A stretch of DNA of 64,000 nucleotides, taken from NCBI RefSeq assembly GCF_007829885.1, contig NZ_VIWW01000001.1, forward strand, positions 744,001-808,000, written 5' to 3'. Positions 1-8,609 of the stretch are shown here, in pieces. The DNA comes from Streptomyces brevispora. Its GTDB lineage: Bacteria; Actinomycetota; Actinomycetes; Streptomycetales; Streptomycetaceae. The translations under genes and the position numbers were made by a program. The notes under the pieces were generated by a model. It searched no databases, was not told the DNA's origin, and saw only the letters and a list, made by a program, of their open reading frames with translations. How positions within the stretch are numbered: the first letter of the stretch is position 1; every line of letters begins with the position of its first letter.

Positions 1-32
1 TGAAGAAGCAGGGCTTCGGAGTCTCCGAGTGA
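1..32 (+). CDS. 3' end of an upstream gene, probably the sugar ABC solute-binding protein
   Basis: Only the last nine codons and the TGA stop (bases 30-32) are inside the window; they read KKQGFGVSE. The stop overlaps the GTG start of the next permease by 4 bases (GTGA), so the genes are translationally coupled. In such operons the gene before two permeases is usually the extracellular sugar-binding lipoprotein, but that identity is inferred from position only. Confidence 0.5.
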   Translation, partial: KKQGFGVSE

Positions 33-955
33 CACGCGCCACGCGCAGGAAGGCGTACGGGGTCAAGAGCGCCCCGTACGTCTTCCTGGTCCCCGCCACC
101 GCGCTCTTCCTGCTCTTCTTCGCCCTGCCCATCGGATACGCGCTCTACCTCAGCTTCCGCCGGACCGAGGTCAGCGGCCTCGGCCTGGGCAAGGGCGCCC
201 GCACGGAGATCTGGGCCGGTCTGGCCAACTACACCGAAGCGCTCTCCGACTCCGAACTGCTCCACGGCGCACTGCGCATCCTCGGCTACGGCGCGATCGT
301 CGTCCCGGTGATGCTCGGACTGGCCCTGCTGTTCGCCCTGCTCCTGGACACCGAACGGCTCCGGCTGCGCGGCTTCACCCGGCTGGCGATCTTCCTCCCG
401 TACGCCATCCCGGGGGTGGTCGCCGCACTGATGTGGGGCTTCCTCTACCTGCCGGACGTCAGCCCGTTCTACTTCCTGCTGGACAAGGCAGGTCTGCCGC
501 AGCCCGGCCTGCTCGACGGCGGACCGCTCTACCTCGCCCTGGCCAACATCGCGGTCTGGGGCGGCACCGGCTTCAACATGATCGTGATCTACACCTCGTT
601 GCGGGCGATCCCCGCCGAGATCTTCGAGGCGGCCCGGCTGGACGGCTGCTCGCAGTGGCAGATCGCGCTCCGCATCAAGATCCCGATGGTGGCGCCCTCG
701 CTGGTGCTGACGTTCTTCTTCTCGATCATCGCGACACTCCAGGTGTTCAACGAACCGACGACGCTGAAGCCGCTCACCAACTCCCTCTCCAGCACCTGGA
801 GTCCGCTGATGAAGGTCTATCAGGACGCCTTCGTCAACAACGACATCTATGCGGCCGCCGCCCAGGCGGTCATCATCGCCGTCGCCACCCTGACCCTGTC
901 CTTCGGCTTCCTCAAGGCGGCCAACTCCCGTACGAAGCAGGGGGACCATCAGTGA
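29..955 (+). CDS. sugar ABC transporter permease (MalF/UgpA type)
   Basis: This is an inner-membrane permease of a carbohydrate-uptake ABC transporter (binding-protein-dependent, MalF-like), 308 residues and about six membrane segments; the first is at residues 18-42 (VFLVPATALFLLFFALPIG). The cytoplasmic EAA loop that docks the ATPase is clear at residues about 200-215 (EAARLDGCSQW). The GTG start overlaps the upstream stop, and the stop overlaps the next permease start, so the three are one operon. There is no ATPase gene nearby; streptomycetes usually use the shared MsiK ATPase for such systems. The substrate cannot be told from sequence; the LacI regulator and nearby pectate lyases suggest a plant-derived sugar. 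Confidence 0.9.
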   Translation: MTRATRRKAYGVKSAPYVFLVPATALFLLFFALPIGYALYLSFRRTEVSGLGLGKGARTEIWAGLANYTEALSDSELLHGALRILGYGAIVVPVMLGLALLFALLLDTERLRLRGFTRLAIFLPYAIPGVVAALMWGFLYLPDVSPFYFLLDKAGLPQPGLLDGGPLYLALANIAVWGGTGFNMIVIYTSLRAIPAEIFEAARLDGCSQWQIALRIKIPMVAPSLVLTFFFSIIATLQVFNEPTTLKPLTNSLSSTWSPLMKVYQDAFVNNDIYAAAAQAVIIAVATLTLSFGFLKAANSRTKQGDHQ

Positions 956-1818
956 CCACGCAGCTCGTCCGGCCGCTGCCCACGGCCCCCCGCCGGTTCG
1001 CCCTCGTGCCCACGGCGGCCCTGCTGCTCGGCGCCCTGTACTGCCTGCTGCCCGTCGCCTGGGTGCTGGTCGCCTCGACCAAGTCCGGCAGCGAACTGTT
1101 CTCCACCTTCACCTTCCTGCCCGGCACCGGGTTCGCGGACAACGTCTCCGAGCTCTCCGCGTACCGGGACGGGGTGTACTGGAAGTGGATGGTCAACTCG
1201 GCCTTCTACGCCGGAGCCGGCGCCCTGCTGTCCACGGCCGTGTCCGCGATATCGGGGTACGCCCTGGCCGTGTACCGGTTCCGCGGCAAGGAGAGCATCT
1301 TCAACATCCTGCTGGCCGGGGTGCTGATGCCGCCGGTGATCCTCGCCGTACCGCAGTACCTGCTGCTGGCGAAGGCCGACTTGACCGACTCGTATCTCTC
1401 GGTCCTGCTGCCGGTGATCCTCTCTCCGTACGGGGTGTACCTCGCCCGGATCTATGCGGCGGCCGCCGTGCCGGGCGATGTGATCGAGGCCGGGCGGATG
1501 GACGGCGGCAGCGAGTGGCGCATCTTCCGGACCATCGCACTGCCGATGATGCTGCCCGGCCTGGTGACCGTCTTCCTCTTCCAGTTCGTCGCGATCTGGA
1601 ACAACTTCCTGCTGCCGTACATCATGCTCGGCGACGACGAGAAGTTCCCGGTCACGCTGGGGCTCTACACCCTTCTCCAGCAGGGCTCCACCACTCCGGC
1701 CCTCTATACCCTGGTGATCACGGGGGCGCTCCTGGCGATCGTCCCGCTGATCGCCCTGTTCCTGGTCATTCAGCGTTTCTGGAGCCTCGACCTGCTCTCC
1801 GGCGCCGTAAAGTCCTGA
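952..1818 (+). CDS. sugar ABC transporter permease (MalG type)
   Basis: This is the second membrane subunit of the carbohydrate transporter, 288 residues, MalG-like. The frame is open further upstream, but the GTG at 952 (protein VTTQLVRPLP) overlaps the previous gene's TGA in the usual coupled arrangement, so the longer reading is rejected. Six hydrophobic segments are present, with the EAA loop at residues about 179-190 (EAGRMDGGSEW). It partners with the preceding permease to form the pore. It is followed after 41 bases by a LacI-type regulator in the same direction, which probably controls the operon. Confidence 0.9.
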   Translation: MTTQLVRPLPTAPRRFALVPTAALLLGALYCLLPVAWVLVASTKSGSELFSTFTFLPGTGFADNVSELSAYRDGVYWKWMVNSAFYAGAGALLSTAVSAISGYALAVYRFRGKESIFNILLAGVLMPPVILAVPQYLLLAKADLTDSYLSVLLPVILSPYGVYLARIYAAAAVPGDVIEAGRMDGGSEWRIFRTIALPMMLPGLVTVFLFQFVAIWNNFLLPYIMLGDDEKFPVTLGLYTLLQQGSTTPALYTLVITGALLAIVPLIALFLVIQRFWSLDLLSGAVKS

Positions 1819-1859
1819 CGGGCCCCGCCAGGACACCACTTGATGAAAGATCACGCACC

Positions 1860-2894
1860 ATGAGCCGCACAGAACAGACCGGTACGGGACGCCGCCGGCC
1901 ACCGACGATCCACGATGTGGCGCGGGAGGCCGGAGTCTCGCGCGGCACGGTCTCGCGGGTGCTCAACGGCGGCCACAACGTCAGCCCGGCCGCACTCGAC
2001 GCGGTCAACTCCGCCATCCGCAAGACCGGTTACACCGTGAACCGGCACGCCAGGTCGCTGATCACGGGCCGCTCCGACTCGGTGGCGTTCCTGCTCACCG
2101 AGCCCCAGGAGCGGTTCTTCGAGGACCCGAACTTCAATGTGCTGCTGCGCGGCTGCACCAGCGCGCTCGCCGCGCACGACATCCCGCTGCTGCTGATGAT
2201 CGCCGGTACGGAGGCGGAGCGCCGCCGGAACATGCGGTACATCGCCGGCCATGTGGACGGGGTCCTGCTGGTCTCCAGCCACTCCGGCGACCCGGTCGCC
2301 GCCCAGCTGCACGAGGCAGGGGTCCCCCTGGTCGCCTGCGGAAAGCCGCTCGGGCAGGGCTCGAAGGTCAGTTACGTGGCGGCCGACGACCGGGACGGCG
2401 CCCGGGACATGGTGCGCTTCCTGTACGAGTCGGGGCGCCGCCGGATCGGTACGGTCAGCGGCCCGCTGGACACCCCGGGCGGCGTGGAGCGGCTGGCCGG
2501 CTACCGCGAGATGCTCGCCGACTGCGGGCTGCCCGCAGACGACGCGCTGATCGTGCCGGGCGACTACAGCCGGGCGGGCGGCGAGGCGGCCGCCGCGCTG
2601 CTGCTGGAGCGGGTCCCGGACCTGGACGCGGTGTTCGTCGCCTCGGACCTGATGGCGCAGGGGGTGCTCGCCGCGCTGGAGAAGGCGGGGCGCAGCGTGC
2701 CGCACGATGTCGCGGTGGGCGGCTTCGACGACTCCCCCGCCGCGCTCGCCTCCCGTCCCGCGCTGACGACGATCCGTCAGCCGTGGGACCGGATCAGCGC
2801 CGAGATGGTACGGGTGCTGCTGGCCCAGATCGGCGGGGACGACCCGGCCGCGGTGATACTCCCCACCGAACTGGTCCGCCGCGACTCGGCGTGA
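1860..2894 (+). CDS. LacI family transcriptional regulator
   Basis: This is a 344-residue DNA-binding repressor. The N-terminal LacI helix-turn-helix lies at residues 16-37 (TIHDVAREAGVSRGTVSRVL), followed by a periplasmic-binding-protein-like sugar-sensing domain; VGGFDDSPAALASRPALTTI near the C-terminus is typical of the family. ATG 1860 was chosen because it starts just before the helix-turn-helix; the open frame extends far upstream inside the permease gene. It probably represses the adjacent permease operon in response to its sugar. A LacI-type 12-bp palindrome lies in this window at 27393-27404, in front of a second sugar operon, so cross-regulation is possible. Confidence 0.92.
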   Translation: MSRTEQTGTGRRRPPTIHDVAREAGVSRGTVSRVLNGGHNVSPAALDAVNSAIRKTGYTVNRHARSLITGRSDSVAFLLTEPQERFFEDPNFNVLLRGCTSALAAHDIPLLLMIAGTEAERRRNMRYIAGHVDGVLLVSSHSGDPVAAQLHEAGVPLVACGKPLGQGSKVSYVAADDRDGARDMVRFLYESGRRRIGTVSGPLDTPGGVERLAGYREMLADCGLPADDALIVPGDYSRAGGEAAAALLLERVPDLDAVFVASDLMAQGVLAALEKAGRSVPHDVAVGGFDDSPAALASRPALTTIRQPWDRISAEMVRVLLAQIGGDDPAAVILPTELVRRDSA

Positions 2895-2989
2895 GACCCG
2901 GGGCTCCGGCCGCGGCGCCCGGGGAACGCCGCCCGGTCCGCGGCGGGGAAGGGGCCGCCGACCGCACGCGCCGACGGCGCGGCCGGGGC

Positions 2990-3021
2990 CACGGGGTCAC
3001 GGGGTCACGGGGTCACGGGGT
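2990..3021 (+). repeat. four tandem copies of an 8-bp unit between convergent genes
   Basis: The unit CACGGGGT occurs four times head to tail, ending exactly at the first base of the stop codon of the convergent class V aminotransferase gene. The rest of the 126-bp intergenic region is GC-rich with no strong long stem. It is a simple-sequence repeat; no function can be assigned. Confidence 0.8.
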
Positions 3022-4082
3022 CAGCCCGACAGCACGTCCAGCGCACGGTCCACGTCGGCCTCGGTGTTGTACAGGTGGAAGGCCGCCCGCAGGTTGCCGG
3101 CCCGGTTGGAGACCATCACCCCGGCCCGTACCAACTCCGCCGCCCTGTCCCCGAGTCCGGGCACCGCGACCACGGCCGTCTCCCCCGGCACCGCCTCGCG
3201 CCCCAGCCCGGCCAGACCGGCCCGGAAGCGGGCGGCGAGCCCGGTGGCGTGGCCGTGGACGGCGTCGATGCCGATCTCGTTCAGCAGCGCGAGGGAGCGC
3301 TCGGCGCCGTGGTACGAGAGGAACGCGGGCGGCTCGTCGTAGCGGCGGGCGTCGGGCGCGAGCTTGGCGACCGGCCCGTAGGTGCTGCCCCACCGGTCCT
3401 CGGCCGTGACCCACCCGGCGAAGACCGGAGCCAGGGACTGCTGCGCCTCCTCGGTGACGGTGAGGAACGACGCGCCGCGCGGGCAGAGCAGGAATTTGTA
3501 GCCGCCCGCGACGGTGTAGTCGTACGCCCCGGCATCGAGCGGCAGCCAGCCCGCGGACTGGGTGGCGTCCAGGAGCGTACGGGCCCCGTGGGCGGCCGCG
3601 GCGGCCCGGACCGCGTCCAGATCCGCGATCCGGCCGTCGGCCGACTGCACGGCGGAGAAGGCGACGAGCGCGGTCCCCGGGCGCACCGAGTCGGCCAGCT
3701 CCGCCAGCGGGACATACCGCATCCGGAGGTCACCGCGGACCGCGAACGGGGTGACGACCGAGCTGAACTCCCCCTCGGGCACCAGCACTTCGGCCCCAGC
3801 CGGGAGCGAGCAGGCGATCAGACCGACGTGGACGGAGACCGAGCTGCCGACCGCGACCCGGTCGGCCCCGACACCGGCGAGCCGCGCGAAACCGTCCCTG
3901 GCACCGTCCAGCGCCTCGAAATCGCCCGCACCGTCCCGGCGGCCCGTGGCGTTCTGCTCGGCGAGGACTTTCACCGCGTCGACGGTTCGGCGGGGCAGCA
4001 GCCCGCAGGTGGATGTGTTGAGGTAGGCGGTCTCCGGCGCGAACTCGGCGTCGACCGCACGGCTGAGCGAAGAGATCATCAT
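3021..4082 (-). CDS. aminotransferase class V-fold PLP enzyme
   Basis: This is a PLP-dependent enzyme of the cysteine-desulfurase/isopenicillin-N-epimerase-like class V group, about 353 residues from ATG 4082. The N-terminal motif AYLNTSTCGLLPR, the DATQSAGWLPLDA segment (PLP-binding Asp) and VAGGYKFLLCPRGASF (Schiff-base Lys) are visible. The frame continues upstream to a GTG at 4121, but that extension contains a rare TTA codon and overlaps the inverted repeat, so the methionine pair at 4082/4079 is preferred; AGGGGG lies 14-15 bases before it. Substrate is unknown. It lies downstream of a FrnE-type oxidoreductase on the same strand. Confidence 0.82.
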   Translation of the reverse strand: MMISSLSRAVDAEFAPETAYLNTSTCGLLPRRTVDAVKVLAEQNATGRRDGAGDFEALDGARDGFARLAGVGADRVAVGSSVSVHVGLIACSLPAGAEVLVPEGEFSSVVTPFAVRGDLRMRYVPLAELADSVRPGTALVAFSAVQSADGRIADLDAVRAAAAAHGARTLLDATQSAGWLPLDAGAYDYTVAGGYKFLLCPRGASFLTVTEEAQQSLAPVFAGWVTAEDRWGSTYGPVAKLAPDARRYDEPPAFLSYHGAERSLALLNEIGIDAVHGHATGLAARFRAGLAGLGREAVPGETAVVAVPGLGDRAAELVRAGVMVSNRAGNLRAAFHLYNTEADVDRALDVLSG

Positions 4083-4098
4083 GCGCCCAGCCTGAAGC

Positions 4099-4135
4099 CC
4101 CCTTAACTCATAGTCAATCACCAGTAGTTAAGGGG
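4099..4135. promoter_or_regulatory. perfect 10-bp inverted repeat upstream of the aminotransferase gene
   Basis: CCCCTTAACT at 4099-4108 and AGTTAAGGGG at 4126-4135 are exact reverse complements separated by 17 bases. The centre is AT-rich in an otherwise very GC-rich region. It lies 17 bases upstream of the chosen start, so it may be a repressor or activator operator, or a 5'-leader hairpin. No regulator gene adjoins it. Confidence 0.55.
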
Positions 4136-4197
4136 TACCTCCAAGCAATGCTTATGTTTACGGTCGGTCGGCGGTCAGCACTGCCGCCCGCCCGCTG

Positions 4198-4917
4198 TCA
4201 GCCGTTGCCGCCGGCCTGCGGAACCTCGCACGCGCCGTCGGCGTCGCACGCCGCGGCGTCCCCGCCGATCGCGGTCAGCGGGCGGTCCTGCCACGCCTGC
4301 TCCAGCGCCTGGGCGAAGACCTCGGCGGGCTGGCCGCCGGAGATCCCGTACCGCCGGTCCAGTACGAAGAACGGCACCCCGTTGGCTCCCAGCTCGGACG
4401 CCTCCCGCTCATCGGCCCGCACCTCGGCCGCGTACGCCTGCGGGTCGGCGAGCAACGCGCGCGCCTCGTCGGCGTCCAGACCGGCCTCGACGGCCAGCTC
4501 GACCAGCACGTCACCGTCGAAGACGGACCGCTCCTCGGCGAAGTTCGCCCGGTAGGCGAGGTCCAGCAGCTCGTCCTGACGGCCGCGGGCCCTGGCCAGG
4601 TGCAGCAGCCGGTGGATGTCGAAGGTGCTGCCGTGGTCCCGCCCCTCGGTGCGGTAGCCGAGCCCTTCGGCGTGCGCGTTGGCCGCGACGTTCGCCTCCA
4701 TGGACCGCGCTTCCTCCGGGGTACGCCCGTACTTCTGCGCCAGCATGTCGATGACCTGCACGGTGTCGCCCTTGGCCCGCCCCGGGTCGAGCTCGAAGGA
4801 ACGGTGCACCACCTCGACCTCGTCGCGGTGGGCGAACCCTGCCAGGCCCTTCTCGAAACGGGCCTTGCCGATGTAGCACCAAGGGCAGGCGATGTCGCTC
4901 CAGATCTCGACGCGCAT
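4198..4917 (-). CDS. DsbA family (FrnE-type) thiol oxidoreductase
   Basis: This is a 239-residue thioredoxin-fold protein of the DsbA/FrnE group (2-hydroxychromene-2-carboxylate isomerase relatives). It begins MRVEIWSDIACPWCYIG, with the CPWC redox motif at residues 11-14 and the DSBA-like helical insertion after it; C-terminal ANGVPFFVLDRRYGISGGQP carries the cis-proline region (GVPFF). There is no signal peptide, so it is cytosolic. The start has a GGAGAGAAGAAG ribosome site 4-15 bases upstream. FrnE proteins act as disulfide oxidoreductases; the specific substrate is unknown. The C-terminal tail has a Cys pair (CDADGACEVP), also seen in related actinobacterial proteins. Confidence 0.88.
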   Translation of the reverse strand: MRVEIWSDIACPWCYIGKARFEKGLAGFAHRDEVEVVHRSFELDPGRAKGDTVQVIDMLAQKYGRTPEEARSMEANVAANAHAEGLGYRTEGRDHGSTFDIHRLLHLARARGRQDELLDLAYRANFAEERSVFDGDVLVELAVEAGLDADEARALLADPQAYAAEVRADEREASELGANGVPFFVLDRRYGISGGQPAEVFAQALEQAWQDRPLTAIGGDAAACDADGACEVPQAGGNG

Positions 4918-5040
4918 GACTCTTCTTCTCTCCAGGCTCTCGGACGGCTGCTCACGCAGCACGGAGGGACCCTCCGCTCCCCTGGAAACGCTTGTCCGGG
5001 CCCTGCTCATTCCCCGCGCCGCGCCCCCGGCCGAGGAGCC

Positions 5041-5150
5041 GTCCGGATAGGACGGTCCGGCTACGGACGGTCCGCTCTCAGGACGGTCCGGATGCAACGG
5101 TGGTCGTTACAAGATGGTCCGGTTACAAGGTGGTCCGGTTCATCGGACGG
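5041..5150. repeat. degenerate ~16-bp tandem repeat array ending in the immunity gene
   Basis: About six units of 15-16 bp run through this stretch. GGACGGTCCG occurs at 5050, 5065 and 5081; TTACAAGATGGTCCGG (5107-5122) and TTACAAGGTGGTCCGG (5123-5138) are adjacent and differ at one base. Each unit carries a GGTCCG core, itself nearly palindromic. The array fills the end of the gap between the FrnE gene and the immunity gene and covers the immunity gene's last codons and stop. Confidence 0.75.
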
Positions 5151-5842
5151 GGAAGCGGTTCCAGTGCGCCGGCGTCGCGCAGGCGCACATAGGCGTCCAC
5201 GACGGCCTCGATGTCCTGGGGCGGTGCGATGTCGAGGAGCAGGCCCTCTCCGCCCAGTTCCTCGCGGACCGCGCCCACCCCGTCCGGGACCAGCGCCGCA
5301 CGCCCCGGAGAGAAATAGCCGAGCCGGCCGACGCACAGCTGGGAGAGCGTGTAGTCGTAGCCGGCGTCGTCCTCCAGGGCGTCGAGCAGGTCGTCGTCGG
5401 TCACATCGCCGATGTCCGGCTGCCAGATGTCCGCGATCAGTGCGAGGAGTGCGGCTTCGGGGACCTCGGCGCCGTCCGGGGAGACGACCGTCAGCACGAC
5501 CGCCTGGGTCACGTACTCCGATTCGCCGCCGCCCCGCCCGGCGATGCCGATCTCCCAGCCCGGCTCGCCCGTGCTCGCCAGGCTCAGACCGGCCCCGTCC
5601 GACGTCTGCGGGGAGTCGTGATCGGCCTGCAGCGCGGCGCCCAGTTCCGCCCCGTCGGGCCGCAGTCGCGTGGGACGGCCGTAACCGTGGTGCTGGGTCC
5701 AGGTCCACGGCTGCCCCGCCGGGGCGGAACCGGCCGCCGGAAGCAGCGCGGGAAGCGCGTCCAGCATCGCCTTCCAGCGTCCCGCGAGCTCCGGGACCGA
5801 CTCCTTCCGGGGTCCCCAGAAGCCCCGCACCACACGTCGCAT
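5123..5842 (-). CDS. Imm52-type immunity protein
   Basis: This 239-residue soluble protein starts MRRVVRGFWGPRKESVPELA; the FWGPRxES opening and the following RW...L..L...W pattern are characteristic of the Imm52 immunity family, which is paired with REase-5 toxin domains in published polymorphic-toxin surveys. Here it lies 72 bases downstream of a gene whose C-terminus looks like that toxin, on the same strand. ATG 5842 has a perfect GGAGG 5 bases upstream; an upstream GTG at 5893 is less likely. It should bind and neutralise the toxin in the producing cell. The last codons lie inside a 16-bp tandem repeat. Confidence 0.75.
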   Translation of the reverse strand: MRRVVRGFWGPRKESVPELAGRWKAMLDALPALLPAAGSAPAGQPWTWTQHHGYGRPTRLRPDGAELGAALQADHDSPQTSDGAGLSLASTGEPGWEIGIAGRGGGESEYVTQAVVLTVVSPDGAEVPEAALLALIADIWQPDIGDVTDDDLLDALEDDAGYDYTLSQLCVGRLGYFSPGRAALVPDGVGAVREELGGEGLLLDIAPPQDIEAVVDAYVRLRDAGALEPLPRPMNRTTL

Positions 5843-5914
5843 GTCCTGCCTCCACCGTTGTGAGCCGCCGTAGGTCCCCACCCGCAACCGCACGTGCGGA
5901 TCGGCGCGCCCAGG

Positions 5915-8464
5915 CTAGTCGAAGGCCTCGGGCTTCCTGGTGCTCTTGGCCGGGTTCTGCTTGCTGTAGACGACCTTGATCGGGAGCCCCTCTTCCCGGA
6001 AGGCCTTCCTGGCCGCCTTGGCGACGTCCGGGTCGGAGAAGTGCCATTCGACCGCACGCCCGCCGGAGGCGTTGACCTGCTCCGTCGCCTCCTTGACGAA
6101 CTTCTCCCGGCCGGAGCCGGTGAGGGTTCCGCTGTCCCCCTGCTTCAGGTAGCTCTTGTAGCCGTTCTTGGCCTCCAGGAAGGTCTGCCGGCCGGAGTCC
6201 CAGCCGTCGTACTCCACCGGCGGCTTGCCCTCCTTGGGGTTGGCGACGATGTACTCCTTGCCGCGCTTGGTGCCGGTGATCTGTTCCTGGTACCGCAGCC
6301 AGGACTCGTTCTTCCAGTTGGGCTTGGGGTTGCGGTCTCGGCTCCCCCAGTACCCGTCGCCGGCGTCGGCGGAGCCGAGATCCCGGTCCTTCAGGTTCTT
6401 GGCCCAGTCCGGGGAGTTGTAGTTGCGCGGGTCGGAGGTGTCGTTTCGCTTGGCGTCCGGCCACGGCTTCTTCTTCTCCAGCGCCTTGGCGGCGCGGTCC
6501 TTCTCCTCGGCGCGCTTCTTGTCCGTCCAGGCGGCGCGTTCCTGGTCACGGGCCTCCTTGGCCTTGGCCTCGGCCTCCTTGTCACAACCGCTGTCGGCAA
6601 GGACCACGCGGCCCGGCGGGCCCGTGGCGAGCACGCCGGTCCCGGACCCGGCGACACCGGAGCCGCCGTAGCGTGTCAGGGGTCCGAAGGCGATGGTGCA
6701 GCCGGTCTTGCGGGCCGCGTCCTCGGCCTTGTCCGCCGCGTCGTCGGCCTCCTTCGCCGCCTTGCGGGCGCCGTCGACGTCACCGGCCTCGGCCGCCTTA
6801 CGGGCCCTGCGTGACGCCTTGCCCGCGTCGTCGGCGGCCTCGGCCACATCGGCGGCGATGTGCCCGAACTTGCCGAGTCTGCTGGTCTTGCCGACGACCT
6901 TCGCGACGTCGTACCCGGGGATGAAGAGGGACCCGACGTTCCACGCGACGTCCGTGACGGCCCGGGTCTTCTGCCCGTTGTTCCACCGCTCGCGTACGTC
7001 GTCGCCGACGAACATGTCGTCGCCGACCTTCACCACGGTGTTCAACGACGCCTTGCCGTAGTCCAACACCGAGCCGAAGTAGTCGCCCTTGCTCCACTTG
7101 CTCCCGGCGTCCTTGGAGTCGTCCATCCACTGGCCGCCGAGCTGCTTGCCGTAGTCGGCGATGCCGGACCACGTCGAGGGCTTGAAGAGGTCGACGACCC
7201 CGGTCACATCGCCCCAGATGCCGTCCACGGCGACGCCCTTGACGACCTGGGTGACGCCGTCCCAGGCGCAGCCGAAGAAGCCGCCGCAGTCCTCCTTCTT
7301 GTCCCCGCCGCCGGAGTCCCCCGCGTCGTCCTCGCCGGGTGCGGGGATGTCGTCGTACTCGGCCTCGGGCTCTGCGGCGGTCTCGGAGTAGGTGTCCGTG
7401 CCGGGCCCGTCGGGACCGGCCGTACCGCCGGAGTCGCCGCCGCCTGAGTCGCCGCCGCCGGAGCCGGAGGAGCCCGCCCCGCCCGTGGTATCGCCGCCGG
7501 AGGAGCTGCCGTTGGTGGTGGCTCCTCCGGTCGTACCGCTCGCGCCACCGCTGCTGCCGTTCGCACCGCCGGCCCCGGTCCCTCCGCCCGCACCGGCGCC
7601 GCCGCCGGCAGGGCCGCCGCTTCCGGTGGAGCCACCGGTTCCACTCGCCCCGCCCGTGCCGGTGGAGTCACCGTTACCGCTGGACGTACCGCCCCCGTCC
7701 GCGCCGCCGACGACCGTGGCGCCACCGTCGGCACCGCCGACATTCGCACCGCCCGAATCGGCACCGCCCGTATCCGCACCGCCGGCCGAGCCACCCGCGT
7801 TCACCGAGTCGCTGCCGGTACCCGTCGCCGGGCAGGACGTGCCCGTGAGCGAGCAGATCGCGGCCTGGATGCGGTCCGTGATCCTGCCGCCCACACCGCT
7901 CAGCACCAGGGCCGCGACGACGGCCACGACGACCGTGACCAGGCCCAAGTACTCCAGGGCCGTCTGACCCCGGTCGCGGCGCCACGTGATCATGTGGGCG
8001 AAGGAGAACTCCGGCTTCTTCTCGCGCTCCCGCTCCGGCAGACGGAACCACGCACGGCTCTCCGCCCGGGTCAGGAACACCAGAATGACCACCGGCAGGA
8101 ACACCTGCGTGAAGCCGTGCACCGATCCGCCGACGGCATTGGCCAGGCCGCCGAGGACCAACCACACCTGTACGGCGACGAGTCCGCCCCACACACGCCT
8201 GCCGCCGGTCCACGCGCGCCGCGACAACAGCCAGCCCACGACACCGGGAACCGCCCCGTACAGCAGGACCCCGAGGACGACACCGTCCACCGCGTCGGCG
8301 GCGAGCGCGGAACCCAACAGGCCGACGGCGCCCAGCAGCGTCGCACCGAAGAGGACGTGCAGCAGCAGACGGGCCGCACCCATGGCGCGCGGCAATGCCC
8401 GCCGCCCGGCTCCGGGCGCCGGTCCGGCGCCTCCGTACGCGGATATGCCACCGATCGCCGACAT
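5915..8464 (-). CDS. polymorphic toxin with membrane/pilin-like N-terminus and REase-5-type C-terminus
   Basis: This is an 849-residue protein from ATG 8464 (GGGGGAGC ribosome site). Residues 30-135 hold about four hydrophobic segments; residues 165-190 (RGQTALEYLGLVTVVVAVVA) resemble the Flp/TadE pilin N-terminus, with a Gln-x-x-x-Glu and a following membrane helix. Residues about 218-370 are a Gly/Ser/Thr low-complexity linker, followed by a conserved region, an Ala/Lys/Asp coiled-coil-like stretch, and from about residue 730 a domain with YIVANP, FLEAKNGY and EWHFSDPD motifs, consistent with a Tox-REase-5 nuclease of the restriction-endonuclease fold. An Imm52-type gene follows. It is probably surface-displayed or exported; the export route is inferred. 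Confidence 0.75.
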   Translation of the reverse strand: MSAIGGISAYGGAGPAPGAGRRALPRAMGAARLLLHVLFGATLLGAVGLLGSALAADAVDGVVLGVLLYGAVPGVVGWLLSRRAWTGGRRVWGGLVAVQVWLVLGGLANAVGGSVHGFTQVFLPVVILVFLTRAESRAWFRLPEREREKKPEFSFAHMITWRRDRGQTALEYLGLVTVVVAVVAALVLSGVGGRITDRIQAAICSLTGTSCPATGTGSDSVNAGGSAGGADTGGADSGGANVGGADGGATVVGGADGGGTSSGNGDSTGTGGASGTGGSTGSGGPAGGGAGAGGGTGAGGANGSSGGASGTTGGATTNGSSSGGDTTGGAGSSGSGGGDSGGGDSGGTAGPDGPGTDTYSETAAEPEAEYDDIPAPGEDDAGDSGGGDKKEDCGGFFGCAWDGVTQVVKGVAVDGIWGDVTGVVDLFKPSTWSGIADYGKQLGGQWMDDSKDAGSKWSKGDYFGSVLDYGKASLNTVVKVGDDMFVGDDVRERWNNGQKTRAVTDVAWNVGSLFIPGYDVAKVVGKTSRLGKFGHIAADVAEAADDAGKASRRARKAAEAGDVDGARKAAKEADDAADKAEDAARKTGCTIAFGPLTRYGGSGVAGSGTGVLATGPPGRVVLADSGCDKEAEAKAKEARDQERAAWTDKKRAEEKDRAAKALEKKKPWPDAKRNDTSDPRNYNSPDWAKNLKDRDLGSADAGDGYWGSRDRNPKPNWKNESWLRYQEQITGTKRGKEYIVANPKEGKPPVEYDGWDSGRQTFLEAKNGYKSYLKQGDSGTLTGSGREKFVKEATEQVNASGGRAVEWHFSDPDVAKAARKAFREEGLPIKVVYSKQNPAKSTRKPEAFD

Positions 8465-8609
8465 GCTCAGCTCCCCCGACTGCACCGCCCGCGGGCGGGA
8501 TGACGACTCCTCAGGCTACGGATCCGGAGCCCCGCCGTCATGGGCCCCAGGACCCTGTCCCGGACCCAACGACGCTGGTTCCGAGCTCAGTTGCGCCCGG
8601 AAGCCCGGA

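Noticed and set aside
3075..4106. Long antisense open frames opposite the aminotransferase and many other genes
   Set aside because: High GC makes stop codons rare in all frames; these translations lack family motifs and lie opposite well-supported genes.
4083..4121. Upstream GTG start of the aminotransferase
   Set aside because: It would include a TTA codon and the palindromic arm, and the family start fits ATG 4082.
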